DNA of 18,689 nt from Jimgerdemannia flammicorona (GCA_003990745.1 RBNI01002389.1:1-18689); one strand, 5' to 3'. Counted from the first letter of the stretch, positions 8,692-18,420 are shown. The notes: a model not told the origin generated them from the letters alone. A program made the numbers and translations.

Positions 8692-10391
8692 TAAGCCTCA
8701 TACTTAAATATATATAGGTAGAATATATCAGACTTAAATTTACTTCATAATTCCTCAGAGATAAGATCATTATCCCTGAATTATTTATTATTGTTATTAT
8801 GATTTATTACTTAGTATTTAAAAAATATACTAATTGTAAATATATGTCACTATGTTAATAGCTTTGATTATAACTATCTGGCTATATTAATCATCATTTA
8901 GGCCATTTTAATGATAATATAGTAAAATTACTTAATTATATTATTCTGCTAAGATATATAAGGAGCTATTGTATAATAACATTACTATATTTTCTTAAGA
9001 ACTACTTCAACATACTATTGATATATTTATATCTATTGTTTAAGTATATAGTACATATTCTACATTCTATCTAGTTTTTTATAATTGCTATAAATTCTTT
9101 AAATTTCTCCTAGCTCTCATATTTTACTAAAAGAAAAAATATATATCTTATATATATAATTATTAATAAATGTGATAAAATATCTCGTTTTAGAGTATAT
9201 ATAAGAGTATATATATAGGACTATATATATTCATATATATGAGATCTAAGATCTCTGAGGCATATTTTAATTATTTCTTAAATAAGTACTAGGATACTTT
9301 ATTCTCTATAGAAACTCTTAAGATATATTACTAATAATCTATTGATTAATCTACTATTAATTATTCTCTTAAGACTCAAGCTACTGATATATTATAATTA
9401 TTAATACTATATATTAAATATATTAGATATAGTTATTATATATATATATAGTAACTATTATATTATTTCTATTTTATATACTATTAATTATATAAAGATT
9501 ATCTTGTTTTGATACTATTATAAGTTTCTTATTCTGCATATCATAAACTATAGTACTCTTTGAATATAAATATATCTCTTTATTATTATAGACTATTATC
9601 TATTCTATAAAGAAGAGGTTTTTATCTATCTTTAGAGTATATAGTATATCTAAAAGGTGCTGATAGACTCTGTAATATTTCTATAAAGATATATACTGAT
9701 ATTACTCTTGCTCTAAGTTTAGATAATATTGTTATTATTTAGTTTAATTAGTACTAGATACTTAAAAGACTTATATATAGAAAACTACTCTCTATATATT
9801 ATTATATATTATGTATATAGTATCCGAATCCATAAGTCAACATCATTATCATTTACTTATACTGCTGACATTATCATATTTTACTAATTAAAAAATATTT
9901 TACTAACTAGTAGTAGATAGTGGTTTAGTAGATTTAATAGAATTGACAGTAGATATATTTCTTAGATCTTCTATATATATATATTACTTGAGTAAAGAAA
10001 AGACTATTATTATTATCTATTTTAATAGCATTTATATTACCATATTTTTCTTTTTCTTAATAATTTTGTCAATTACTCTTATATTACTCTTTGTTTTTTA
10101 TTTTTTGTTTTTTGTTTTTTTTAATAATAGTAATAATTCTATATATATATATCTATATATACTGTAATAATGATAATTATTATCAACTAGCTGATTTATA
10201 ATTTTGTTCTTATTAGTATTTTTTACTATATCTATGAGATCTGTAGAATATACTTTTGTCTTTATCAGAAATATTTCATTAGTCTATTTCTTTATTGATG
10301 AGACTTGTTATTATATAAGTATAGTTCATAAGCTTGCTACTCTCATATATAATATGTAGTCACTATAATAATATATATTTCCAGAAGACCT
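8692..10391. other. AT-rich, CpG-free block with RIP-like pattern, no genes
   Basis: About 1.7 kb of mostly A and T with only two CpG (near 9186 and 9825). Remaining C are mostly followed by T; in 9601-9780 all 16 C are in CpT. This is the expected residue of repeat-induced point mutation acting on CpA, CpG and CpC. No coding frame can be supported; short Ile/Leu/Phe/Tyr frames such as 9943-10167 are composition artefacts. It is continuous with 17360-18420 once element B is removed. Confidence 0.8.
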
Positions 10392-10399
10392 CTTATAAG
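10392..10399. repeat. Left 8-bp target site duplication of element B
   Basis: CTTATAAG immediately precedes TAGTAC and is repeated exactly at 17352-17359. Eight base pairs is the hAT hallmark. The target is itself palindromic. Confidence 0.92.
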
Positions 10400-10437
10400 T
10401 AGTACATTACAACCCAAGCTGATCTATATACATATTT

Positions 10438-10760
10438 AACCCAACCCAGAATTATATGTCACCTGTCTTTAACCTGACCTAGAATTATATATCACTCATC
10501 TTTAACTCAACCTGGAATTATACATCACCTGTCTTTAATCTGATCCAGAATAATAAATCACCCATCTTTAATCCAATCCAGAATTATATATCACCCATCT
10601 TTAACCTGACCTAGAAATATATGTCACCCATCTTTAACCTGACCCAAAATTATACTTAACCTGTCTTTAACTCAACCTGAGAAATATATATGACCTGACC
10701 CAAGAAATATATATGACCCAACCCAAGAAATATATATGACCTGACTCTGACCTATATTTA
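10438..10760 (+). repeat. Left subterminal array of element B (33-bp units)
   Basis: Seven 33-bp units run from 10438 to 10668, each of the form AACCTGACCCAGAATTATAT followed by a TCACCCATCTTT-like half. Shorter 23-bp derivatives ending AGAAATATATATGACC follow to about 10760. The reverse complement of the same unit is arrayed at the right end. Unit differences are mostly C/T transitions. Confidence 0.92.
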
Positions 10761-10948
10761 ACCCAACACAGATCCATCTTTAATCTATCTTTAAGCTACA
10801 AGGAACCAAAAAAAATATATTACATATTTAAGATATATATTTAGAATAAACAAACAGAAATATAATTAGAAATCAGAAATCAAAATGAAATCAGAAATAA
10901 ATAGGAAGTAAATTAGAAAAATAAAGAACTTACTGGTGTGAACAGATC
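10761..10948. other. AT-rich linker, no feature seen
   Basis: Short AAATCAGAAAT-like repetition at 10860-10900. It holds the presumed 3' flank of the - strand gene ending at 10949; no clear polyadenylation signal stands out. Confidence 0.4.
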
Positions 10949-12026
10949 TTACTCTTCATCACTATAAACCAACTGATCCTCCTCCTTCTCATATTCCAAA
11001 CCATCTTCCTCTATATATTCCAAACTGCTTTCCTCTATATCCTCCTCCTCCATATCCTTCTCTGTGCTGACCTCCTCTGCACCAACCTCCATTTCATCCT
11101 CTATGCCGAGCTCCCCATATTCCTCCACGCCAACCTCCCCATGTTCCTCCATGCTGACCTTCCCTGTACCAACCTCCCTATATTCCTCCACACTGATCTT
11201 CCCTATGCCGACCTCCCCATATTCCTCAATGCTGACCTCCCCATATTTCTCTATGCCAACCTCCCCCACACTAACCTCCCCCATACTGACCTCTCCATAC
11301 CGACCTCTCCACTGACCTCTCCACTGGCACTGACTCCTCTACTGGTACTGACCTCTTCTACCTCTCCATCTCCTCCACCACCACCCCTCTCAACAAAATG
11401 CACAAGCCTGCCATCTATCAGTTATATATAAAGTGTTTTGTCATTCTTCACTAGTACTCATTCAAATATGGCCAGCAGTTTTTTGTATTCATCCATGACA
11501 ACAATTTCATCTGGATAACCTTGCTTATTCTACACTTTGGCATTCACCTTGAAGCCAGTGTGGTATGATGAATGTTCTATGATTTTTACACAGTTTTCTA
11601 TCACTCTTATGACTTCTTGCCTCAGTTGGTCATCATGTACTTTCTTAATGCATTTGTTGGCCATAGCAAAAGCATGCCTAATGTCTGATTTATAAGGCCT
11701 TTTCTCTGTGAGATTTGAGATATCTGGGAAATTGGTTTAGCAATACTTCCAGGTAGTGCTTAGGCAAACTTGATGGCAAAAATGGCAATTGTAGCAAGAT
11801 TTGTGCTCAGGCCCAGGCTTAGAAGCTAGAGGATATGTATATTTCGAATGTTATTAGAAAAAAAATTCGGACATTGATTTAAAAAGAAAAAAAAAAAAAA
11901 ACTAACTTTTTTGAGCTATATTATTGGGATCTGGTGGGGGACCTTGAGCTTTAGGATGGTGAGCTGAAGTGCATCAAGCTTGGGGGAGACCAAGTAAATA
12001 CTTATTGGCTGGGTGGTCATATCCAT
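10949..12026 (-). pseudogene. Second gene of element B: Cys/His cluster plus acidic repeat tail, degenerate
   Basis: A candidate ATG at 12026 starts MDMTTQPISIYLVSPKLDA and runs to about 11910, where a GTTAGT donor precedes a long T tract. The proposed intron ends near 11831, but the phase does not join cleanly. From about 11826 the frame reads EHKSCYNCHFCHQVCL (a Cys/His cluster that could bind zinc), then DIRHAFAMANKCIKKVHDDQ and EVIRVIENCVKIIEHSSYHT, with stops of transition type (TAA after WKYC, TAG after NAKV, TGA after AIFE, TAA after TLYI). After a one-base shift the tail is a tandem repeat rich in Gly, Glu, Val and Tyr (GEVGIEKYGEVSIEEYGEV), ending VYSDEE at 10949. It is divergently arranged from the transposase. 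I do not recognise the family. It could be an accessory transposition factor, a captured gene, or a fragment of another element. Confidence 0.5.
11034..11330. repeat. Coding minisatellite (CTCCCCATATTCCTCCA-like units)
   Basis: Degenerate units of about 15-36 bp on the theme GACCTCCCCATATTCCTC are repeated over 300 bp. On the - strand they encode the Gly-Glu-Val/Glu-Glu-Tyr tail of the gene at 10949-12026. The + strand frames here are shadows. Confidence 0.8.
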
Positions 12027-12380
12027 GTTTTCTCAACATAGTAGTGAATTAAGTGAGGTAAAGTGAAAGATGAGGTGAAGTGAAAGATAAGGCAAAAAGA
12101 ACGAGAGGCAAAAGTAAGCTTTTGATATCTTAAATGTTCAAAAGCTATAATATCTTTTAGAAGCTCTTTTGGAATCTCTCCGAAATCTCTCTCAGAAGCT
12201 CTTTCTGAATCTCTTCAAAATCCTTTTGGAATCTCTTTGAAATCTCTTTCGAAATCCATTTCTAAATTGTATATTATTTGTAATCTGAGGAATGAGGGTG
12301 AGGGAGGTGGAGAAATACATGAGGGTTGTACAAGAGAAGTGGAATACAAGAGGAGTGGAATGCAAGAGGAGTGGAATACA
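12027..12380. repeat. Intergenic region with CT-rich and GAGTGGAATACAAG repeats
   Basis: Two repeat sets lie between the divergent genes: AATCTCTTTGAAATC-like units of about 15 bp (about 12150-12260) and three to four 18-bp units AAGAGGAGTGGAATACAAG (12334-12390) leading into the first foldback. A GAGGTGAAGTGAAAGAT repeat is at 12050-12090. No gene is seen. Confidence 0.65.
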
Positions 12381-12585
12381 AGAGGAGTGGAACACAGTGA
12401 GAAAAGCTCAAGATTACAAGTATAAGCATAAGTATAAGCATAAGTACAAGCTTTGCTCCACTCAGCTGATAGCTGATATCATGTGATATCAGCTTATTAT
12501 CAGCTTGTCAGACTGAGTAGAGCAAAGCTTATGCTTATGCTTATGCTTGCAATCTGGAGCTTTTCTCACTGTGTTCCACTCCTCT
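12381..12585. repeat. Foldback palindrome 1 (arms about 100 nt)
   Basis: Left arm 12381-12480 and right arm 12484-12585 are inverted copies; the outer 29 bases, beginning AGAGGAGTGGAACACAG, match exactly, and inner differences are mainly A/G and C/T. The centre is the self-complementary AGCTGATATCATGTGATATC. It could be a MITE or foldback element. No coding potential. Confidence 0.88.
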
Positions 12586-12600
12586 CTATATGAATCAGTG

Positions 12601-13031
12601 GTTCTGCATAAGCCCTGATTGAGTGAGGTTTGCAACAACATTTGAGTGAAGTTTGTAGTGCATTTGAGCAAGATTTGCAGTGAGATTTGCAGTAAGGTTT
12701 GAGCAAGATTTGCAAGCAAGATTTGTATAAGCCAGACTTTACAAGCCTTGTACTTGCAAGCTCAGCTGATAGCTGATATCATGTGATTTTAGCTTATATA
12801 TATATCATATCAGCTTGTGACTGAGCTTGTCTAGGCTTACAAATACAAGGCTTGCAAAGCCTGGCTTATGCAAATCTCACTTTAATCTTACATGCAAATC
12901 TCACTTACAAATCTCACTTTAATCTTACTTACAAATCTTACTCAAACCTCACTGCAAATCTTGCTCAAATGCACCACAAATCTTGCTCAAACATCATTGC
13001 AAACCTTGCTCAATTGGGGCTTATGCAGAAC
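12601..13031. repeat. Foldback palindrome 2 (arms about 180 and 245 nt)
   Basis: Outer ends GTTCTGCATAAGCC (12601-12614) and GGCTTATGCAGAAC (13018-13031) are perfect inverts. Both arms contain degenerate GCAAGATTTG/CAAATCTTGC units of 12-15 bp in unequal number. The centre CAGCTGATAGCTGATATCA is shared with palindrome 1, so the two are related. Confidence 0.85.
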
Positions 13032-13129
13032 ATGCTGAATCTCCAAAGTATGTTTGCTGTTTGCAGTTGCATGATGGGTACCAGTTCACCACCCATGTGT
13101 ATTTATTCATCCATCCTCTGTCTACAATT

Positions 13130-13384
13130 GATCATTGGCTATTATATGCCACCTTGCTGCTCTCCCTCTTACTGCCCCCCAGCTCACTGACTCTTGTTCC
13201 AGTCCCCACAGTTTCTGACTTTTTCTGTTGCTTGCTGCCTCCCCCCAACTCTCTGTCCCCTAGTTCACTGCCCCCCCAGCTCATTTCCCAGTTCACCACT
13301 CCCTAGCTCACCACTTTCTAGCCACTTTCTAGCTCTCAGCCTCCCACTCAAGCTCCCAGTCCCCACTATTATCAAATATTCAAA
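13130..13384 (+). promoter_or_regulatory. Pyrimidine-rich leader upstream of transposase B
   Basis: About 250 bp of C- and T-rich sequence with repeated CCCCCCAGCTCA and AGCTCACCACTTTCTAGC units ends 20 bp before the ATG at 13385. CT-rich stretches before the start codon are common in fungal promoters. No TATA box is convincing. Confidence 0.5.
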
Positions 13385-14417
13385 ATGTCTAAAGATCAAG
13401 AAGTATATTTAGGAGAAATCTCAGAACTGTTAGATGATATATTAGAGGATATATTGGAGGATATATCAGATATCTCTACCAGTTTGTTATTACTAATGAG
13501 CATGAGAATAAAAATAAAAACAAAACCTGGTAATAGCTGGGTGTGGAATCATGCCACAAAGGTAGTTTTATACATTGTACTAATAGTTGCATTCATAAGA
13601 GTGATTGGACTCATCAGTCATAAGAGTGGGTGATTGGTTGTAAGTAGTTGAGGTTCTAATATAGTCTCATATCTCTCTATTCAAATAGAATTTACAAAGT
13701 AAGCTCATTAGTTGCAACCATTATATAACTTAGAGCTATATATCAAAGGATAGCAATATTAATAATCTTAAATGATATCTCTGGAAGTATTACAATGTCA
13801 TGCTCTTACCTCTCCAGTATGCTGAGAATCCTTGCTGGTCTAAGAAAGATGATATTGTAAGTATGGATAGAATGGAATTTGGGAAGTACTTAGGAGGTTA
13901 TTAGAAAAATAATTCATCAAATTTTATTATTACAAATAGGAACACACTAGCAAGACTTTAACTGATGAAAATTTCTGTCAGTTAATTGCCAACTTCATTA
14001 TCACTGGATATCAGCTATTCTCCACTATCGAAAATACTGGCTTTAAGTATCTCCTTCATATATTATACCCTGATATGGTCCTTCCATTGGCTGATATAAT
14101 TTCATGAGTTATTCAAAAGGAATTCAAACTATTGCAGACTCAAGTGAAAGCAAGGCTAGTAGGACTCAAGTTGAAGATATTACTTATACTTGATTGTTGG
14201 ACATTGGACATTAATATCAAGGCCTTTCTTGGAATAACAGCCTATTAGATTGACAGTGATCGAAAGATGCATGATATTATCTTAGACTTTGTGAATATCA
14301 GTGAAATTATACATATGGGTACCAATTTTGTAAAAAGTCTGAGGCTGATAATAGATGATTTATTGCCTAGTGACAATCAAATCATTACTGTTGTGTGTGA
14401 TAATACTAGTAACAACG

Positions 14418-14430
14418 ATACTCTGTTTGA
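14418..14430. repeat. Left 13-bp target duplication of the retroposon
   Basis: ATACTCTGTTTGA occurs here and again at 15615-15627, directly after the poly(A) tract. Joining across the two copies restores the transposase frame and a conserved-looking sequence. Confidence 0.92.
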
Positions 14431-15614
14431 TATCTGACAGACCCCTTTCTCTGCTATCTTACTAGTTACAAGATTTGGTAGGCAACCTTCTGAGTCCCCT
14501 TTTCTCTATTATTACCCCCTCTACCTTGAGTTGGTTTGCTGTGCCTGCATGGGCATAGTGGGAGAAGGGCAATGGTGACAAGTTGCCCCTTTATCAGTCT
14601 TCTCCACTTTTTTGTAGTTTCTGGTACCTTCAGTTGCATCTGGAGTGCATCCATTTTGGTGTGGTGCCTTCTTCCTTTTGCCGTTACCAACAAGATGCTG
14701 TCTTGGTGTATCTCAGGCTATGTAGGGAGTTGGCTGACCTTGGGCATCAAGTGCTCAGTGTAGGTTACCTGCAGGTCCTTAGTGTCTGTGGTGAGGCCCT
14801 CTGGCTTTGGTGAGCTTCCTGGTGAGTGCAGTTCTGGTATAGGTGACTGTTTTTCAGATGTTGTCAGGATGGGAGGGGAGATGGCTGTCACAGATAGGTA
14901 GAAGGGCAATTACAGTGAACCAGTAGGGTGCTAGGCTGGGGGCAGTCATCAGGGCTGGGGTGGGTACTGCTTTGGTGGGGCCTTTTGATTGGTGTGGTAT
15001 AGTTAAGTGGTAGGTATCACTCTTGGCTTCTTTTGGCAATTTGGTGGTTGGGCCCCAGTCATCAGGAGGAGTCAGGGGGCCCAAGGCTATTCATTTCAGG
15101 CATCTTGACTGCACTCAACTAGAACCGAGAGCTGATATGGCAATGTGATTGAGGCCCACAGGCTTGAGTAGTGGGGTATTGGGGGTCTCCTCCTGCCTTA
15201 TGTATAAGTCCTTTACTCACCTCAACTGGGAGAACCAGGCCCTACCCACTGTATTGTACTTTGATGAAGGTTTTTCTTTGCCTGTCATTCTCTTTGGGGT
15301 GGCAGGGGCTATTCTATTTAGCTCGAGTGTGGCCTTATACATATGTTGGGTTCTCGGGCATATACTTTCGGTCATTGGTATATGGCTGGGTTTCTCCTGG
15401 TAGTAGGGAGAGCATGGTGTGCAGAATGAGGTGTGGGCCAACATAGGCCCTATTGTGCCTAGCATGGTCAAGCTGCTGGATAATAGCTAGCCAAGGTTAA
15501 TGGAGGGGCAGTGCTTGATGAATGGTGGGGGAGGGCTTTGGCCTATATAGTCTAGGTTTCCTTCCAATAAAAATCTGTGGGACATTGAGTCTGTTAAAAA
15601 AAAAAAAAAAAATA
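14431..15614 (+). mobile_element. Poly(A)-tailed retroposon (LINE/SINE-like or processed copy), about 1.18 kb
   Basis: The insert lies between 13-bp direct repeats and ends in A17 (15596-15612) plus TA, the signature of target-primed reverse transcription. It is about 50% GC against about 33% around it and is G+T-rich on the + strand. A CCAATAAAAATCTG motif is about 30 bp before the tail (15564-15577), a possible poly(A) signal. No RT, endonuclease or CCHC motif is visible on the + strand, and pol III A/B boxes are not convincing. The - strand has one frame that is open over much of 15471-14854 with few stops, so a strand bias remains unexplained. It may be a 5'-truncated LINE 3' end, a long SINE, or a retrocopy of a host transcript. 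Confidence 0.82.
15596..15612 (+). repeat. A17 tail of the retroposon
   Basis: Seventeen A immediately before the right target duplication fix the + orientation of the inserted RNA copy. Confidence 0.9.
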
Positions 15615-15627
15615 ATACTCTGTTTGA
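15615..15627. repeat. Right 13-bp target duplication of the retroposon
   Basis: Exact copy of 14418-14430. Downstream, the transposase frame resumes with ENLYHLLTHVYCFRHVLNL. Confidence 0.92.
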
Positions 15628-16984
15628 GAATCTCTATCATCTGCTCACTCATGTATACTGTTTCAGGCATGTGTTGAATCTCATCATTCATGATACTCTT
15701 GGTTCTCTTAGCCGGCCCATTGGAAAGCTACAGGAGTTGATAAAGAAGATTAAAAATTCAGTGCAATGACAAGCACAACTGGTGAAGGTCTGTAAATCCT
15801 TTGGAATTTCCATTTTGAAGCCTCTCTTAATGTTATGATGAGATGGAGTTCTATACATAAAATATTAGTACATGCTCTGGAGATTCATAAGGTAAGATTT
15901 TAAATCTATTTATATAGATTTTGGAATATGATTTGGAATTATTTTGGTACTAAATAAATTGATATTATATCTAAATAGGGCTTGGATATATTGTGTGCCA
16001 TAGATAAGCAAATGAGCAATATATCTGAAGATACATGGTAATAATTTGAATTGATTTGCCAATTTCTCTAGTCTTTTGCCAAAGTGACAACCATGATGTC
16101 AGCTTTGAAGTATCCTACAATAGCAGCTGTTATCCCACTATTTAATTAGCTATGTGATCACCTCAAAGATATCATCAATATATATCAAACTGGTGAATAT
16201 TTTAATCAGGTATATATATAATTTTAAAAGTAATTTTATTTGTAAATTTAGGAACTAATTTAGTAAGTAATTAGGAAGTAATATGTATATATTTTTATTT
16301 TTTATAGATAATGCTTACCACTGCTGAGAATGTATATATGAAACTTCTAAAGTATTACTACAAGATGACACCATTATACAGCATAGCTTCAGCCTTAGAT
16401 CTATATATCAACATGTGTTATTTCTGTTATGAGCAATGGAAAAAATCCTTAATTGATGAATGGAAGAATCAGATGGAATGTATCTGGGAAAAGAAGTATA
16501 AGCCTGTTAATGCTGTCATTATACCCTCAATATCTCATGATACTGATGATTTTATTAACTCAATATATGAGAAGAAACAGCATATCAATGTGGATGATGA
16601 GCTTGAATGGTGGGTGTTGTTTTTATGTTTTTTGGTTGGCTTGGTTAATTTTTACTCATATTTCTCTGTTTTAGTTATTTGTCAGAGAATCCAGCTAATC
16701 CTTATATAGATATACTGGATTGGTGGCAGCAAAATCAGTTGGTATATCCTAATATTTTACGAATGACTCACAATTATCTTGCCATTTTAGTGACATCTGT
16801 TTCATCTGAATGTATTTTTTCTATTGCTAGTGAGCTAGTGACTGAATGTTGAAACAGCTGTTATATAAATACAATTTGTATATACATGTATTTGGATACT
16901 TGGTGGTCTTCAGATATTTTTTACTTTCAATTGCTCTGAATATTATCCAAATATTTTCTGAATCATTTTTTCAGGGCAAAGTTC

Positions 16985-17066
16985 AGAGGATCAGATTCAG
17001 GGTTGGGTTCAGGGGTCAGGTTCAGGGTCAGGTTCAGGGGTCAGGTTCAGGTTTGGGTTAAGGGTA
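16985..17066. repeat. GGTTCAGGGGTCA short tandem repeats
   Basis: Six to seven 12-13 bp units of GGGTCAGGTTCA lie between the transposase end and the right subterminal array. They look like a collapsed derivative of the GGGTCAGGTT part of the 33-bp unit. Confidence 0.8.
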
Positions 17067-17080
17067 AATAATGGGTCAGG

Positions 17081-17300
17081 TGATATACATTTCCATATCA
17101 GATTAAAGATGGGTTATATTTAATTCTAGATTGGGTTAAAGATGGATAATGTATCTTTCTGGGTCAGGTTAAAGATGGGTGATATACAATTCTGGATCAG
17201 GTTAAAGACAGGTGACATATAATTCTAGATTATGTTAAAGATAGGTGATGTATAATTCTGAGTTAGGTTAAAGATGAGTGACATCTAATTCCAGGTTGGC
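17081..17300 (-). repeat. Right subterminal array of element B (33-bp units, inverted)
   Basis: Six units start at 17105, 17138, 17171, 17204, 17237 and 17270, each AAAGATGGGTGATATACAATT followed by a CTGGATCAGGTT-like half. They are the reverse complement of the left array, so the element has inverted subterminal repeats of the kind hAT transposases bind. Confidence 0.92.
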
Positions 17301-17351
17301 TGTTTTATGAATTGGGTTTTAAGTTAATTGGGTTGAGTTTGCAGAGTACTA

Positions 17352-17359
17352 CTTATAAG
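17352..17359. repeat. Right 8-bp target site duplication of element B
   Basis: CTTATAAG directly follows the right end ...AGAGTACTA and equals 10392-10399. Confidence 0.92.
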
Positions 17360-18420
17360 TATCAGAATTATATTCTCATCTCTAATATAATATACAGATA
17401 TACTGAAGAAATTTACTTAATTTACCAGATCATTGACATAATTAGTATACTTATAGATATTCTTCTTATTATTAGGCTTTATTTATAAATTATATAACTA
17501 AGATTTCAGATAGAATCAATTTGATATAGTTACTTATATATATATAATAAATATATAGAGTTTTTTATATCTCATAAGCTGTTATAGTATCATTGTGAGT
17601 TTTGTTTGAGAATTTATCAATATAAACATAATCTTCTATAATGCTTGATAGTTATTTATAATATTATAGTCTTGAATTTATACTTCTAGTTTTGTATACT
17701 CTATTAAGCTATACTTATTGAAGAGATTTATCATATAGAAGACTTAAATAGTATAGTTTTTTCTATTAAAACTAAGATAGACCTCTTGACTATATTTATA
17801 CTTACAATAATAAATACTGTATTTTCTATTATAGTATTATACTAGTTATAATAGAGACTATTTTTACTATTACTGAAATATATATCTATTAGGTTACTAA
17901 GCTTATCTTAGCTTATTGAAGAGTTTATTTATAGTATATATTAAAAATATATTGTTTTAATTATAAAGTACTAGTAGGACTCATAATCTTTATTATAAAT
18001 AAGTAGAGAGAGAGTAAAGAAGAGTACTGTTTATTATTCTAAATAAATTACATATTTATATATTAAAATTAGTAATATAATTAAGTGATATAATTATATA
18101 TAAGTCATAAATTATAAAGATATAAATAATAAAAATTTCAACAACTATATCACTAATATTAAATTTTAGATAAGATATTATATAATGATATCTAAGATTG
18201 TATTAAAATTTTATATATATATCTAATTTGGGAAATTCTCAAACAAACTCTTTCTTTATACTTATTGCTGAAATATAAGTAATACATATAATACTAATTT
18301 TATATTGAGTAAGATTCTATTGCTGCTATTTATATATAATAAACAAATGAGAAGAACATATCATTGAAAAGCAATATAAACTCAAAAAAATCATTAATTT
18401 GATTTAATTTGAACCAACTC
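17360..18420. other. AT-rich, CpG-free block, no genes
   Basis: I find no CpG between 17401 and 18420, and C remains mostly as CpT. It is the continuation of 8692-10391 interrupted by element B. No coding frame is supported. At 18385-18440 a TTGATTTAATTTGAA / AATTCGATTCAATTCAA imperfect inverted repeat marks the transition to normal composition. Confidence 0.8.

Larger units (their letters stand above)
13385..16939 (+). pseudogene. hAT-family transposase B, intron-containing, broken by stops, a frameshift and a retroposon
   Basis: ATG 13385 (context CAAAATGTC) opens an acidic N-terminus, then SWVWNHATKV, the start of a BED zinc finger whose Cys/His part (about 13550-13630) is out of frame. 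Core blocks: DCWTLDINIKAFLGITAY (about 14190-14250), ILDFVNISE, VCDNTSNNDTLF (about 14395-14430), and after the retroposon FRHVLNLIIHDTLGSL, MMRWSS, YPTIAAVIPLF, KLLKYYYKMTPLYSIASALD. The C-terminal dimerisation domain follows the last intron (YLSENP, DILDWWQQNQ, SVSSECIFSIASE; 16675-16850). Introns: 13857-13939, 15892-15978 and 16210-16307 are phase 0, and 16610-16674 also joins in frame. Damage includes TGA near 14104, TAG in TAY-stop-ID, TAA TAA after EDTW, two TAG stops near 16068 and 16147, and a one-base shift near 15826. The TGA at 16937-16939 is the likely end. The visible DCW and CDN acidic residues survive. Confidence 0.9.
10400..17351 (+). mobile_element. hAT transposon B, complete but degenerate, 6,952 bp
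   Basis: The left end reads TAGTACATTACAACCCA and the right end, reverse-complemented, TAGTACTCTGCAAACTCAACCCA; ten of the first thirteen bases agree. Perfect 8-bp duplications flank it. Subterminal arrays of a 33-bp unit lie in inverted orientation at the two ends. Inside are a transposase pseudogene (+, 13385-16939), a second degenerate gene (-, 12026-10949), two foldback palindromes and a retroposon insertion. It sits within an older AT-rich block. Autonomous hAT elements are usually 2.5-5 kb; the insertions and the long left arm explain the size. Confidence 0.92.

Noticed and set aside
9943..10167. + strand frame looking like a membrane protein
   Set aside because: It lies in an AT-rich block, is made of Ile, Phe, Tyr and Leu from TAT/TTT runs and has no coding signature.
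10384..10391. Longer TIR starting at CTTATAAG rather than at TAGTAC
   Set aside because: CTTATAAG is palindromic, so it looks like part of an inverted repeat, but treating it as the 8-bp target duplication gives TAG ends and a hAT-sized duplication, whereas outside it no second duplication exists.
10438..10668. CRISPR-like regular repeats
   Set aside because: The 33-bp units are head to tail with no spacers, degenerate, and inverted at the other end of a transposon in a eukaryotic context.
11064..11431. + strand Ser/Pro/Thr and Leu/Asp/Pro repeat frames
   Set aside because: They are antisense to the Gly-Glu-Val tail of the - strand gene, whose frame joins an upstream conserved-looking region.
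12852..13412. + strand frames through foldback 2 and the CT-rich leader
   Set aside because: They follow from CAAATCT and CCCCAGCTC repetition; no motif, and the true start for the transposase is 13385.
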